A DNA stretch of 64,000 nucleotides, taken from positions 1 to 64,000 of the forward strand of contig JAVBKW010000005.1 in the NCBI GenBank assembly GCA_031553855.1, written 5' to 3'. The notes under the pieces were generated by a model. The model was given only the letters and a program-made list of their open reading frames with translations, made no database searches and was not told the origin of the DNA. The position numbers and the translations under genes are program-made. The stretch's first letter is position 1, and the number at the start of each line of letters is the position of its first letter. This document shows, in pieces, positions 36,045 to 45,052 of the stretch. The stretch is from RACS-047 sp031553855. Lineage in GTDB: Bacteria; Bacillota; Clostridia; Christensenellales; Pumilibacteraceae.

Positions 36045-38243
36045 ATGAATATTAACAAAAAATTTGCTGATGCAAAGGCGCCCGCGGCACATGTTGCTAT
36101 ATGGATGGCATTGATCGGATTTGATAGGGACAAACCGGACAAGGGCGCGTCTGAATATTTGTCGAACTTAGGCTTCACGCCTTCGGCAATATCGTTATTT
36201 GTGCAAAATCCGGATCTTTTATTGTTTCATCAGGATATGGATGAAGAACGCCTTTTGCCGCGTGACTGCTGCAATTATTACGGTGCGTTGGTCAACGAGA
36301 TACGCGCAATTCAGCCATGGACAAATTATGATCTCAAAGAGCTTGGCGCAAATTTGAAAAAAGCCGGCGTAGAAACATATTTGGGTTTTATGGGCACGCA
36401 TCTTTGTCCGCTTGATGAAAACGATGACTCGACTGTGCCTAACGGAATAATGGGGTATCCGTGCAAAATAGATTTTATGCTTCAGCATAAGGAACTAACT
36501 TATGAAAGTACTCTGGAAAAAGGTTACATAAATCTATTTAAAAATTTTAACGACGGAACATCGTTTGAGGATTTTTTTATAAATCAAGCGTTAAAAACAC
36601 TGATCGATTATGATATAGACGGGATCCATTTTTCCGACTCGATTTTTCCGCCGTGCATTGGCGTAAAAAACGGAGATTTTTCGGATTTCATGTTGAATTC
36701 ATTTATAGATTGCTATCCTTCCTTAAATATTCCTAAGGAGTTGAGACTCTCTTTAAAAGACAAAAACAGTCCGGGTATAAACGCGAGGGCGGAATATATT
36801 TGGAAAAACCATCGTATTGACTGGATAACCTTTTACGCAGAAAGATGGGGGAAGTTTTTTACTAAGCTTTGCTCGGTGTTGCATAAAGCCGGCAAAAAGG
36901 TTATGGTAAACAATTCGTGGACGAGTGAACCGTTTGAATCGCTCTACAGATTCGGTATCGACTATAAGATATTGGAACGTTCCGGAATAGATATTATCTG
37001 TGTCGAAAATCAAGCGACGACGCAAATGAATTCCGACGGCGGACGATATAAAATACACGAACATATGCTGATGCCCGCAATAATGAAAGCGTATGCCCCG
37101 AAAATGGAAACCCTAGCTTTTAATTTTACCCGTGATTCAACAGAGGAAAATTCCGCGCTTGATCATTTTCCTTGTCCTACCGAGCGTGAGCTTTATGCAT
37201 TGGCCTCAACGCTTTATACCGATAAAGAAGGTTCGAAACGAGCTATTGACGGATATTTTGTGTGCCTAGGCGACGGGGTGAGAAAGCATGAATGGAACTG
37301 GCTCAATCAGCGTTACCGCATAGCTTTATCAGGCGACGGCGCGCGCGCTTTGACCTATACGCTTATGTGGTCGGATGCTATGGTTTTTGACTTTTTGCCG
37401 GATTATATAAAAACGCGCCGATGGTCTTTGCATAAAATAGCATCGGAACTTTCAAAAAACGGAGCGAAATACAGCGCCGTCGCGCGCATAAGTGATATTT
37501 CGTCCGTTAGTGGAACAATACTAGTACCTAACGCCGACCTGTTGAATGAGGAAGAAAAAAAGCTTATTTTAAACTATAAAAACGGAGCGGTGATTTTCAC
37601 TTCCGTTTCAGGTAAAAAAGACAGATTTAATGGTTTCAAAAACAATTCGGACATATTTGAAGACCGTTTTGTAAAAAATCCGGCATATTGCATGTGCGCG
37701 GGAATACTCAACCGCTCAAAAGATAATCAAGCAGATATTCAGGCTTTGCTTAATATTGACGGATCAATGCCCGAAATAACTGATACGGCTGCAGTCGTAG
37801 ATAATGATTTTTGGTTTTATGATATTCCGTTCAACAAAGTTTCAGACGGCTTTATAAAAGCACTTGCTCAGGTGATTATCGGAGAGGGCAACCCGTATTT
37901 TTATTTAGAATCTGTACCGAAATTTTATGATTTGTTTTCACCTGTTAAAACTGCTCCTGATAATATTGAGATATTTTCAGCACATGAAACAAAGAGCGGA
38001 CGGGTAAAAATAATACTGGAAAATGACCGATATAATACATATCGTCATATTCACATTATGTTTAAACGCCCTGTGAAAAAGATTATCAACGTTATGGAAT
38101 TTCCGATCATTCCGTTAAAACTCATTCTTGAGGAAGGGATCCGCGCATACAGCGAAAAATATGAGGAACATATTAAGCGCGCCAAAGGCTGTGTTGTTAA
38201 AATACCGCCGGGAGGAGTACAGGTTATTGAACTTGATTTTTGA
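36045..38243 (+). CDS. putative TIM-barrel glycoside hydrolase, family not recognised
   Basis: A 732-residue cytoplasmic protein. The first ~400 residues have the alternating beta-alpha pattern of a glycosidase barrel, with DIDGIHFSDSIFPP and DIICVENQATTQMN as likely active-site strand ends; the rest looks like a Rossmann-like middle domain (ILVPNADLLNEEEKKLIL) and a C-terminal beta-domain. This layout resembles beta-galactosidase-type enzymes with a trimerisation-like middle domain. I cannot name the family. GAGGG precedes the ATG. The stop codon lies within the first bases of repeat copy 2. Confidence 0.6.
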   Translation: MNINKKFADAKAPAAHVAIWMALIGFDRDKPDKGASEYLSNLGFTPSAISLFVQNPDLLLFHQDMDEERLLPRDCCNYYGALVNEIRAIQPWTNYDLKELGANLKKAGVETYLGFMGTHLCPLDENDDSTVPNGIMGYPCKIDFMLQHKELTYESTLEKGYINLFKNFNDGTSFEDFFINQALKTLIDYDIDGIHFSDSIFPPCIGVKNGDFSDFMLNSFIDCYPSLNIPKELRLSLKDKNSPGINARAEYIWKNHRIDWITFYAERWGKFFTKLCSVLHKAGKKVMVNNSWTSEPFESLYRFGIDYKILERSGIDIICVENQATTQMNSDGGRYKIHEHMLMPAIMKAYAPKMETLAFNFTRDSTEENSALDHFPCPTERELYALASTLYTDKEGSKRAIDGYFVCLGDGVRKHEWNWLNQRYRIALSGDGARALTYTLMWSDAMVFDFLPDYIKTRRWSLHKIASELSKNGAKYSAVARISDISSVSGTILVPNADLLNEEEKKLILNYKNGAVIFTSVSGKKDRFNGFKNNSDIFEDRFVKNPAYCMCAGILNRSKDNQADIQALLNIDGSMPEITDTAAVVDNDFWFYDIPFNKVSDGFIKALAQVIIGEGNPYFYLESVPKFYDLFSPVKTAPDNIEIFSAHETKSGRVKIILENDRYNTYRHIHIMFKRPVKKIINVMEFPIIPLKLILEEGIRAYSEKYEEHIKRAKGCVVKIPPGGVQVIELDF

Positions 38244-38373
38244 TTTTAGAAGCAAAAATGCTTGCTTGCAAGGGCATTTTTGCGCCACCGACAAAGGGTG
38301 CATACCCCGCACTTTAGTGCGGAAGGCGCGCCAACGGTGCGAGGTGCAGGATTTATCCAGCGGTATGAATACC
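38240..38373 (+). repeat. multi-hairpin dispersed repeat, copy 2 (with compensatory change)
   Basis: Same element and orientation as copy 1, overlapping the stop codon of the preceding gene. Its second hairpin is CCGCAC-TTTA-GTGCGG: both sides of one base pair are changed relative to copy 1 (G-C to A-T), keeping the stem. The third hairpin keeps pairing through a G-T wobble (CGCGCC with GGTGCG); the fourth has one mismatch (TCCAGC). The last, GGTAT-GA-ATACC, is perfect. Confidence 0.85.
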
Positions 38374-38413
38374 CTTTATTACATGAAAATTCAACCGGAG
38401 GCAATTAATAGAT

Positions 38414-39208
38414 ATGAAAAAACTTAAATTGATTGACTGTAATGCCTGTATCGGCTACGGCACAGTAAACCGTTTCATAACAAACCATGAAAACTATCCT
38501 GTGTATGAAAAGGTCAAACAAGCTAAAAATGCGGACGAGCTGATAAAGGAAATGGATTTTTGCGGCGTGGATGAGGCGATCGTTTACCATCAGGATATGT
38601 TCGACGTCGCGCCCGATTATGGCAATAAGAAATTTTTAGCCGATAAGAAAAATTTTACAGGCAGGCTTAAAGGGACAATCACGGTACTTCCCTCCGTTTC
38701 CGACGATTTACACTCGACGGACCTGATACTGAAAACTATTAAAGAGCACTCTCTTGTGGGAGTAAGAATATTTCCTGAGCAAAACAGGTTTATGCCCGAT
38801 AGGATCACATGCGGGGATTTGTTTGATATGCTCACAGAATATTCAATACCGTTATATTTAACGCCGTATGCCGGCTGGGAGCATATATTTTCAATTTTAA
38901 AAGAGTTTCCGAAGCTCACCGTAATAATTTATAATTATGGTTTGTGGGGAAGCGACAGATATTTTTTTCCGCTTATTAAAGCGTATCCGAATACGTATGT
39001 CGATTCAAGCGATTATCAGGTTTTGAACGGACTGAAAAATTTTGTCTCAAAAGCATCTTCTTCTCGCATGCTGTTCGGTACAAACTTTCCAATGGATAAT
39101 ATGGGCGGCCCTATCGCAACACTTTTAAGCGCGAGGATAAGCGATGAACAAAAAGAGGAAATCGCGTATAAAAACATAACAAGATTAATGGAGGGCATAA
39201 GGGTATGA
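38414..39208 (+). CDS. amidohydrolase-fold protein lacking the metal ligands (probable pseudoenzyme)
   Basis: A 264-residue amidohydrolase_2-type barrel. The HxH motif expected after strand 1 is replaced by NAC (LIDCNACIGYG), the GH of strand 6 by YN (IIYNYGLWGS), and the metal Asp of strand 8 by Asn (FGTNFPMDN). The neighbouring paralogue keeps all of these. The protein therefore probably binds no catalytic metal and may act as a partner subunit or have another chemistry. GGAGG lies 13 bases before the ATG. It overlaps the next gene by 4 bp. Confidence 0.78.
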   Translation: MKKLKLIDCNACIGYGTVNRFITNHENYPVYEKVKQAKNADELIKEMDFCGVDEAIVYHQDMFDVAPDYGNKKFLADKKNFTGRLKGTITVLPSVSDDLHSTDLILKTIKEHSLVGVRIFPEQNRFMPDRITCGDLFDMLTEYSIPLYLTPYAGWEHIFSILKEFPKLTVIIYNYGLWGSDRYFFPLIKAYPNTYVDSSDYQVLNGLKNFVSKASSSRMLFGTNFPMDNMGGPIATLLSARISDEQKEEIAYKNITRLMEGIRV

Positions 39209-40005
39209 ACAAGTATCAAGCCGAATTGAAAGAATACTCAATGCTCAAAAGCACAAAGATCATAGACGCCCATACGCATATGGGAGATGTATACGGAACT
39301 TGCTTGTCTGTTCACGATGTAGAAGGCTGCATTAAGATCATGGATGAACAAAATATCGAGTGGTTATTCTGTTCGCCGCACGCAGATCTTTTCAGTCCGC
39401 TATCAGTCAACAGCGAAATAGTTGAGATATTAAAATTTTATTCGAAACGCATAAAGGGTTATTATGGTTTTAATCCGAATTATGAAAGTGAATATTCAAA
39501 GGAAATAAAAAATGTTCCAAAGGATAAGCGTTTTATAGGCTATAAGCTTTTGCCTGAATACCATAGAACGCCTCTATCTGCTAAGGCATACCAAACTCTT
39601 TTTGATGTTGCCGACGAGAGTTCCCTTCTCATTCTTATCCATACATGGGGAGGAAGTCCCTATAACTCGCCCAAAGAAATTGAGCTGTTGCTTAAACGTT
39701 ATAAAAAGCTAAAAATAATTATGGGGCATTCAGCACCGGGAGAAGCGGATGCCGCGATAAAATTAGCTGCCGATTACGAAAACGCGTATCTTGACCTTTG
39801 CGATATCCACCGCCATAGCGGAATGGTTCAAAAAATGGTCGAAGGGGCAGGTTCAAAAAAGGTTTTGTTCGGCACGGATATGCCATGGTATGATCCTTCG
39901 TATTGCTTGGGAAGCGTCATATATTCAGATATTTCTGAAGAAAGTATGAGCGATATATTATATAATAACGCAAAAAAATTGTTAGACATTAATGACAGGA
40001 GATGA
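39205..40005 (+). CDS. metal-dependent amidohydrolase (amidohydrolase_2 family)
   Basis: A 266-residue TIM-barrel hydrolase with the complete ligand set: IIDAHTHMG (HxH), LILIHTWGG, IIMGHSAPG and LFGTDMPWYD. Members act on C-N, C-O or decarboxylation chemistry of cyclic or aromatic compounds and on lactones. It is sandwiched between its metal-less paralogue (4-bp overlap upstream) and the isomerase gene (ATGA overlap region downstream), a tightly coupled trio. Substrate unknown; a sugar lactone or derivative is likely from context. Confidence 0.85.
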   Translation: MNKYQAELKEYSMLKSTKIIDAHTHMGDVYGTCLSVHDVEGCIKIMDEQNIEWLFCSPHADLFSPLSVNSEIVEILKFYSKRIKGYYGFNPNYESEYSKEIKNVPKDKRFIGYKLLPEYHRTPLSAKAYQTLFDVADESSLLILIHTWGGSPYNSPKEIELLLKRYKKLKIIMGHSAPGEADAAIKLAADYENAYLDLCDIHRHSGMVQKMVEGAGSKKVLFGTDMPWYDPSYCLGSVIYSDISEESMSDILYNNAKKLLDINDRR

Positions 40006-40007
40006 TT

Positions 40008-41471
40008 ATGAAAAAAATTATTAAATCTTTCGAAGAAGGCGCGGATGTAGTAGGAGATATACTTACTGCAGGTAAGGGAAAAAATGATATTAAAATCGGA
40101 CTTTTGACGCTGGGTTATTTTGAATATTGGCGCATGTTTCCCGATATTCTGCCGATCGTAGCGCAAGATCTTAAAGAAATTGAAACTCGGTTTAAGAAAG
40201 AATATAAAAACGTTGTTTTTTCGGGTATGGTCGATACGCTCGACACCGCCGATGCTGCAGGACGAATGTTCAGAGAAAAAAATGTGGATATTGTTATAGC
40301 AGTATGCGGAACGTATGTCGCCGACTTTATTACTCTAACTGCACTCGACTATGTAAAAAATAAGCCTCTTATCCTCTTTTCTATGCAGTCGGGAGATAAT
40401 ATTGATTTAAATGGAACGTATGCAAACAGCCTAAGAAACAGCGGACTCATCGGAACTTCTCAGCTTACCGGCACACTTGTCAAGCTGCGCCGTAAATTTA
40501 AAACTGTAGTCGGTTCTAAAAATGACGAATCTGCGTATGAAAAAATGAATGATTACATAAAGGCAAGTCAGGCTATCGAAGATATTCGTGAAAGCAATAT
40601 AGGCATAATCGGGCACGTTTTTAGAGGTATGTACGACATTGAACTCTCTAAAACCTTTTTAAAAAGCACATTCGGCGTAAATGTGATTTCTATTCAAAGC
40701 TCACATTTGCTTGAAACTTGGAAAGGGGTCACGAACGAGGAAACGAAAATAGAAACGGATGCTCTGTTAAAGCGTTTCAAAATTAAAAATGTTACTGAAA
40801 ATGACGTTTTCTATGCTTGCAAGCTTGCTATTGCTATGGAAAAAATATCCAAGAAGTTCAAGCTAGACGCGCTCTGTTTCTTAGATCAGCATTTTGTGCA
40901 GCGCCAGCTTCTCACATCCGCCCGTATCGGCGCGTCGCTTTTAATGGAAAGAACAGGAATGTCCGTCAATTGCGAAGGGGATTTGGGCGGTCTTGTTACG
41001 ATGATGTTAATGAAAAGTCTTACGGGTAAATCGCCGCTTATGGGAGAATGGGGTGAGTATGACCTCGCTTCTAATTCCTGCCTTATTATGGGGCATGGCA
41101 TCGCAACTCCGGATTTGGCAAAAAATAATGAATCGATTAAGCTTTCTAGAACTCCCGAGGAATGGGGGATGGAAGGCGGAGGGCTGAATTATGAGCTGTG
41201 CGTCAAGTCGTCTGCCGTCACGTTGAGCCACATTCTTGAGGGTCAGGACGGTTACCGTATGATAATCTCTGAGGCGGAAACTATTGATTTTCCTGCTATG
41301 AACTATGATGAGATATACGCTCTTGTTCGCACGCGCAAGCCGGTGCGGGAATATCTAGAGGATGTACTCAACTACGGCGTATCCCATCATTGTATTCTGG
41401 GAATAGGCCATATGGGAAAACAGCTTGAAATAGTATGCGATCTTCTCGGAATAGAGAAATTTAAGATTTAA
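40008..41471 (+). CDS. L-fucose/L-arabinose isomerase-like protein
   Basis: A 487-residue protein of the fucose/arabinose isomerase superfamily. The N-terminal Rossmann-like domains (IGLLTLGYFEYWRMFPDILP, VIAVCGTYVADF) and C-terminal metal-site region (NCEGDLGGLVTMMLMK, GEWGEYDL, CLIMGHG) are visible. The usual activity is aldose-ketose interconversion of a deoxy or pentose sugar with Mn2+. AGGAG fits the ATG at 40008 better than the ATG at 40002 overlapping the previous stop. With a GH29 fucosidase in the cluster, L-fucose is a candidate substrate, but this subfamily has members of unknown specificity. Confidence 0.8.
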   Translation: MKKIIKSFEEGADVVGDILTAGKGKNDIKIGLLTLGYFEYWRMFPDILPIVAQDLKEIETRFKKEYKNVVFSGMVDTLDTADAAGRMFREKNVDIVIAVCGTYVADFITLTALDYVKNKPLILFSMQSGDNIDLNGTYANSLRNSGLIGTSQLTGTLVKLRRKFKTVVGSKNDESAYEKMNDYIKASQAIEDIRESNIGIIGHVFRGMYDIELSKTFLKSTFGVNVISIQSSHLLETWKGVTNEETKIETDALLKRFKIKNVTENDVFYACKLAIAMEKISKKFKLDALCFLDQHFVQRQLLTSARIGASLLMERTGMSVNCEGDLGGLVTMMLMKSLTGKSPLMGEWGEYDLASNSCLIMGHGIATPDLAKNNESIKLSRTPEEWGMEGGGLNYELCVKSSAVTLSHILEGQDGYRMIISEAETIDFPAMNYDEIYALVRTRKPVREYLEDVLNYGVSHHCILGIGHMGKQLEIVCDLLGIEKFKI

Positions 41472-41494
41472 GCGGACTTTATTGGAGAAAAACT

Positions 41495-42766
41495 ATGAAA
41501 AGAATGAGTGCAGCGGTCATAGGTTTCGGCGACAGAAGCGAAATATACAGCAAGTATTCGCTTGCTCATCCGGAAGAATTGAAAATCACAGCTGTCGTCG
41601 AGCCTGACGCGGTACGGCGTAATTTAGCAAAAAAATTATTTGATATACCGGATGGAAATTGCTTTTGCGACGTTGATTCTTTTATAAAAAAAGGAAAACT
41701 TGCAGACTTTGTGATCAATGGTACAATGGACAATCTGCATATCAAAACAACGTTGCCTTTGTTGCCGCTTGGCTATGATGTATTGCTTGAAAAGCCAATA
41801 ACTTCCGATAAAAAAGAGCTTCTTGAGCTAATGTCAACGTCAAAGCTTTATAATAATAAAATCGTCGTATGTCATGTCTTGCGTTATGCGCCGTTTTATG
41901 ATAAAATAAAACAGCTTATTCATGCTGGGGATATCGGAAAAGTGCGGCATATCGAAACAGCGGAAAATGTAGGCGTAGCGCATGCGTCTGTATCATATAT
42001 ACGCGGGAAATGGAACAAAAAATCAGTCTGCGGGTCTTCGTATCTTTTGGCAAAATGCTGTCATGATACGGATCTTCTTTGCTGGCTCAATTCCGGCACT
42101 ATTCCTGTTAAAGTCGCTAGCATGGGCAGCCGTAACTATTTTATTGCCCAAAACGCTCCGGAAGGTGCCGGAACGCGTTGCCTGAACGATTGTCCGCATG
42201 TCGATACATGTGCGTATAGCGCAAAGTCCATGCATTTGGATAATAATCCTATACCGTTAATTGTATGGCGCGGACTTAATAAGCTTCCCGGTGAAGTTAC
42301 TATGCAAGAGCGCATAAATTCGCTAAAGACTGATAACCCTCACGGAGCCTGCATATTTAAAACAGATGCGGACTTAATCGATCAACAGTCTGTTATGGTC
42401 GGATTTGATAACGGATCTACGGCTTGCCATTTACTGTTCAGTTCGGCGATGCGTGCCGGGCGCAGAATTAAAGTATATGGCACAAAAGGTGAAATAGAAG
42501 GGTTTACTGAAGATAACTTTTTTGTTGTCAGGCATTATAATCCGGATAATATTCTGTATATCGAGAAAACGGTTAAGATTACAGAAGCAGCTTCAGATGA
42601 CGGCCATCACGGCGGAGACAGCAGGATAGTGGCTGATTTTCTAAAAGTTTTGCGCGGGGAAAAACCGTCTTTATCTACAAGTCGGCTTGAGGATTCGGTA
42701 AATAGCCATCTTATCGTTTACGCCGCGGATGAATCAATGGAAAAAGATAAATTCATATTTATTTAA
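41495..42766 (+). CDS. Gfo/Idh/MocA family oxidoreductase
   Basis: A 423-residue NAD(P)-dependent sugar dehydrogenase-type enzyme. The N-terminal Rossmann fold starts AAVIGFGDRSEIYSKY (variant glycine motif), LEKPITSDKKE carries the EKP motif with the catalytic Lys, and KCCHDTDLL has the expected His/Asp pair. A short Cys-containing insert (RCLNDCPHVDTC) lies after the substrate domain entrance. It would oxidise or epimerise a sugar derivative. Spacing to neighbours is 23 and 15 bp, within one operon. Confidence 0.88.
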   Translation: MKRMSAAVIGFGDRSEIYSKYSLAHPEELKITAVVEPDAVRRNLAKKLFDIPDGNCFCDVDSFIKKGKLADFVINGTMDNLHIKTTLPLLPLGYDVLLEKPITSDKKELLELMSTSKLYNNKIVVCHVLRYAPFYDKIKQLIHAGDIGKVRHIETAENVGVAHASVSYIRGKWNKKSVCGSSYLLAKCCHDTDLLCWLNSGTIPVKVASMGSRNYFIAQNAPEGAGTRCLNDCPHVDTCAYSAKSMHLDNNPIPLIVWRGLNKLPGEVTMQERINSLKTDNPHGACIFKTDADLIDQQSVMVGFDNGSTACHLLFSSAMRAGRRIKVYGTKGEIEGFTEDNFFVVRHYNPDNILYIEKTVKITEAASDDGHHGGDSRIVADFLKVLRGEKPSLSTSRLEDSVNSHLIVYAADESMEKDKFIFI

Positions 42767-42781
42767 AACGGGAGTATTTTT

Positions 42782-43819
42782 ATGTCGGTCATGACTGTAA
42801 CGGGTAAGGTCAAAAAGAATGAATTAGGCGTCGTTTTACCGCATGAACACCTTCTTATATCTTTAAAAAGCCTGGTTAACCCACCCTTTGATGAAATAAA
42901 ACTGGCACGTTTTTATGAGCCGCTAGCCCTCAATAACCGCTATTTGATTTATAATGATCCATATGCTCTTTATGACAATGCCGAAATAAATGATGAAAAA
43001 GTATTGAAGAAAGAGCTTTTGATGTATTTAAACGCAGGCGGTGGTACGCTTGTGGACGTCACTCTTGATTCTATAGGACGTAATCCTGCCGCATTAAAAT
43101 CGTTTTCTTTAGAAACGGGCGTAAAAATAATAATGGGGTGCGGCGAATATTTAGGTGTAACTCATTCAGAATCAGTTGAAAAGCTTACTGTAAGAGCATT
43201 AGCAGATAATTTATTAAAGGAAATAAACTTCGGCGTCGGCGGTACCGGTATAAAACCTGGCGTAATTGGTGAGATAGGAACAAGCGAGCCTATAACGGAA
43301 AACGAAATCAAGGCGCTTGATGCCGCGGCATTAGCTGCAGTAGAGAGCGGGTTATCGGTTCACGTCCATACCTCTTTGTGGGGAAGAAACGGCCTGTTTG
43401 TTATAGAACGCATGAAAAAAGCGGGTCTTAAAGCAGAAAAAATCTGTATCAATCATGTCGATGTTGATTTACGCTTTGATTATCTTGAGCAATTATTGAG
43501 TCTTGGAGCATATGTGGAATTTGACAATTTCGGAAAGGAATTTTATGTCGAAAAACGCAAGGGATCAATAATAAACGGACGTTTCGCTTATGATTTAGAG
43601 CGCGCAGAGATGATCAGGCGTTTGTCAAATCACAGTAAGCATTTTCAGCAGCGTATTCTAATAAGTAACGATATTTGCCTTAAAAGTATGCTGACCGAGT
43701 ACGGTGGAAACGGTTATGGGCATATATTGAATACGATCGTCCCTATGCTAAGGGAAAATGGTTTTACAGACGCAGAAATAAACGGTTTTATAAAAGATAA
43801 CCCTCAGAGGTTTTTATAG
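42782..43819 (+). CDS. phosphotriesterase/lactonase-family metal hydrolase
   Basis: A 345-residue PTE-family protein. LPHEHLL supplies the first two metal-binding His, GVIGEIGTSEPIT lies where the bridging ligand sits (Glu here instead of carboxylated Lys, as in many bacterial PTE homologues), VHVHTS and ICINHVD give the next His ligands, and ILISNDI the final Asp. Known bacterial members cleave sugar lactones or phosphoesters; a sugar-lactone step after the Gfo/Idh/MocA oxidation would make sense. Inference only. Confidence 0.82.
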   Translation: MSVMTVTGKVKKNELGVVLPHEHLLISLKSLVNPPFDEIKLARFYEPLALNNRYLIYNDPYALYDNAEINDEKVLKKELLMYLNAGGGTLVDVTLDSIGRNPAALKSFSLETGVKIIMGCGEYLGVTHSESVEKLTVRALADNLLKEINFGVGGTGIKPGVIGEIGTSEPITENEIKALDAAALAAVESGLSVHVHTSLWGRNGLFVIERMKKAGLKAEKICINHVDVDLRFDYLEQLLSLGAYVEFDNFGKEFYVEKRKGSIINGRFAYDLERAEMIRRLSNHSKHFQQRILISNDICLKSMLTEYGGNGYGHILNTIVPMLRENGFTDAEINGFIKDNPQRFL

Positions 43820-43834
43820 CCTAAAGGATTTTAT

Positions 43835-45052
43835 ATGATTAAATCAGAAAGAATAGAAAGCTTTTCTCAATTAGGCTTCGGCTTATTTGTTCATTACGGT
43901 TTGTACAGCGTTTTGGGCAGGGGTGAATGGGTTAAAAAATTGGAGAATATTCCTGATATAGAATATTCAAAACTTTTAAAGAAATTTAAAGTAAATAAAA
44001 ATTGGGCTGAAAGACTGTGTAAAACGGCTTTTGAAACGGGCGTAAAATATATTGTTCTCACCGCAAGGCACCATGACGGCTTTTCTCTTTTCGACACGTT
44101 AGGCCTCAATGATTTTGACGCGCCGCATTCTGCCGCAAAGCGCGATCTGATTCGGGAATTTACCGATGCATGCAGAAAATATAACATTATACCTTTTCTC
44201 TACCATACATTGATAGACTGGACAATGGAAAAGAGATTTTCAAAGTTTTCCGATTATATGAAATATTTGCGGGATAGTTTGGAAATATTGCTCACAAAAT
44301 ATGGCAAAATCGGCGGTTTTTGGTTTGACGGGATGTGGGAGTATCCACAAAACGATTGGGAAGAGGACGCGCTTTACAGCCTTATCAGAAAATATCAGCC
44401 GGACGCTATGATAGTCAATAACACCGGTCTATCGGAGCTCGGAAAGGTCGGGCACAAAGAAATAGACTCTGTGACCTTTGAGCGCGGCGAAATCAAAGGT
44501 ACGGCAGCTGGCGCGGACGGAAACAGGCTGGCGTCTGAAATGTGCCAGATTTTCAATCAACATTGGGCGTATGCTGAAAACGATATAAACTATAAATCCG
44601 TCAAAGAAATACTCGGGGATTATTGCGCATGCAGAAAATATAACGCTAACTTTCTTTTAAATATAGGGCCGGTTGCAGACGGATCTATAAGAATAATGGA
44701 TGGAGAATTTTTGAAAGCGATAGGCAAGTGGGTAAGAAGCAATAATGAGGCATTATATCTGCCAAAACCTTATGATGCGGTAAAGGACAGTAAAGATTTT
44801 GTTTTAAAAGACGGAAATAATTACTATGTATTCGTTCATGATGTTCCCATGGCTGCAAACCCCAATGTCGCAAAATTTCTTAAAACTTCCGGTGAGATAT
44901 GTCTTGACATAACTGAGCCTAAAGCGGCGATATGGCTTGATAACGGCGAAAAGGTGGAATACCATTGTGAGAATGAAAGAGTATTCTTTATAAAGAAGCC
45001 ATTTTATTACGGAACAGATTTTATTGTACGCGTTGCTAAATTTACAGTTTAA
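43835..45052 (+). CDS. alpha-L-fucosidase (GH29)
   Basis: A 405-residue GH29 enzyme with the family motifs FGLFVHYGLYSV (residues ~10-21), YIVLTARHHDGFSLFDT, and GGFWFDGMWEYP, whose Asp is the predicted catalytic nucleophile; NFLLNIGPVADGSI is also typical. There is no signal peptide, so it acts on imported fuco-oligosaccharides. A short C-terminal beta-domain follows the barrel. It is the last plus-strand gene of the operon and its 3' end overlaps the convergent UroD-like gene by 11 bp. Confidence 0.9.
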   Translation: MIKSERIESFSQLGFGLFVHYGLYSVLGRGEWVKKLENIPDIEYSKLLKKFKVNKNWAERLCKTAFETGVKYIVLTARHHDGFSLFDTLGLNDFDAPHSAAKRDLIREFTDACRKYNIIPFLYHTLIDWTMEKRFSKFSDYMKYLRDSLEILLTKYGKIGGFWFDGMWEYPQNDWEEDALYSLIRKYQPDAMIVNNTGLSELGKVGHKEIDSVTFERGEIKGTAAGADGNRLASEMCQIFNQHWAYAENDINYKSVKEILGDYCACRKYNANFLLNIGPVADGSIRIMDGEFLKAIGKWVRSNNEALYLPKPYDAVKDSKDFVLKDGNNYYVFVHDVPMAANPNVAKFLKTSGEICLDITEPKAAIWLDNGEKVEYHCENERVFFIKKPFYYGTDFIVRVAKFTV

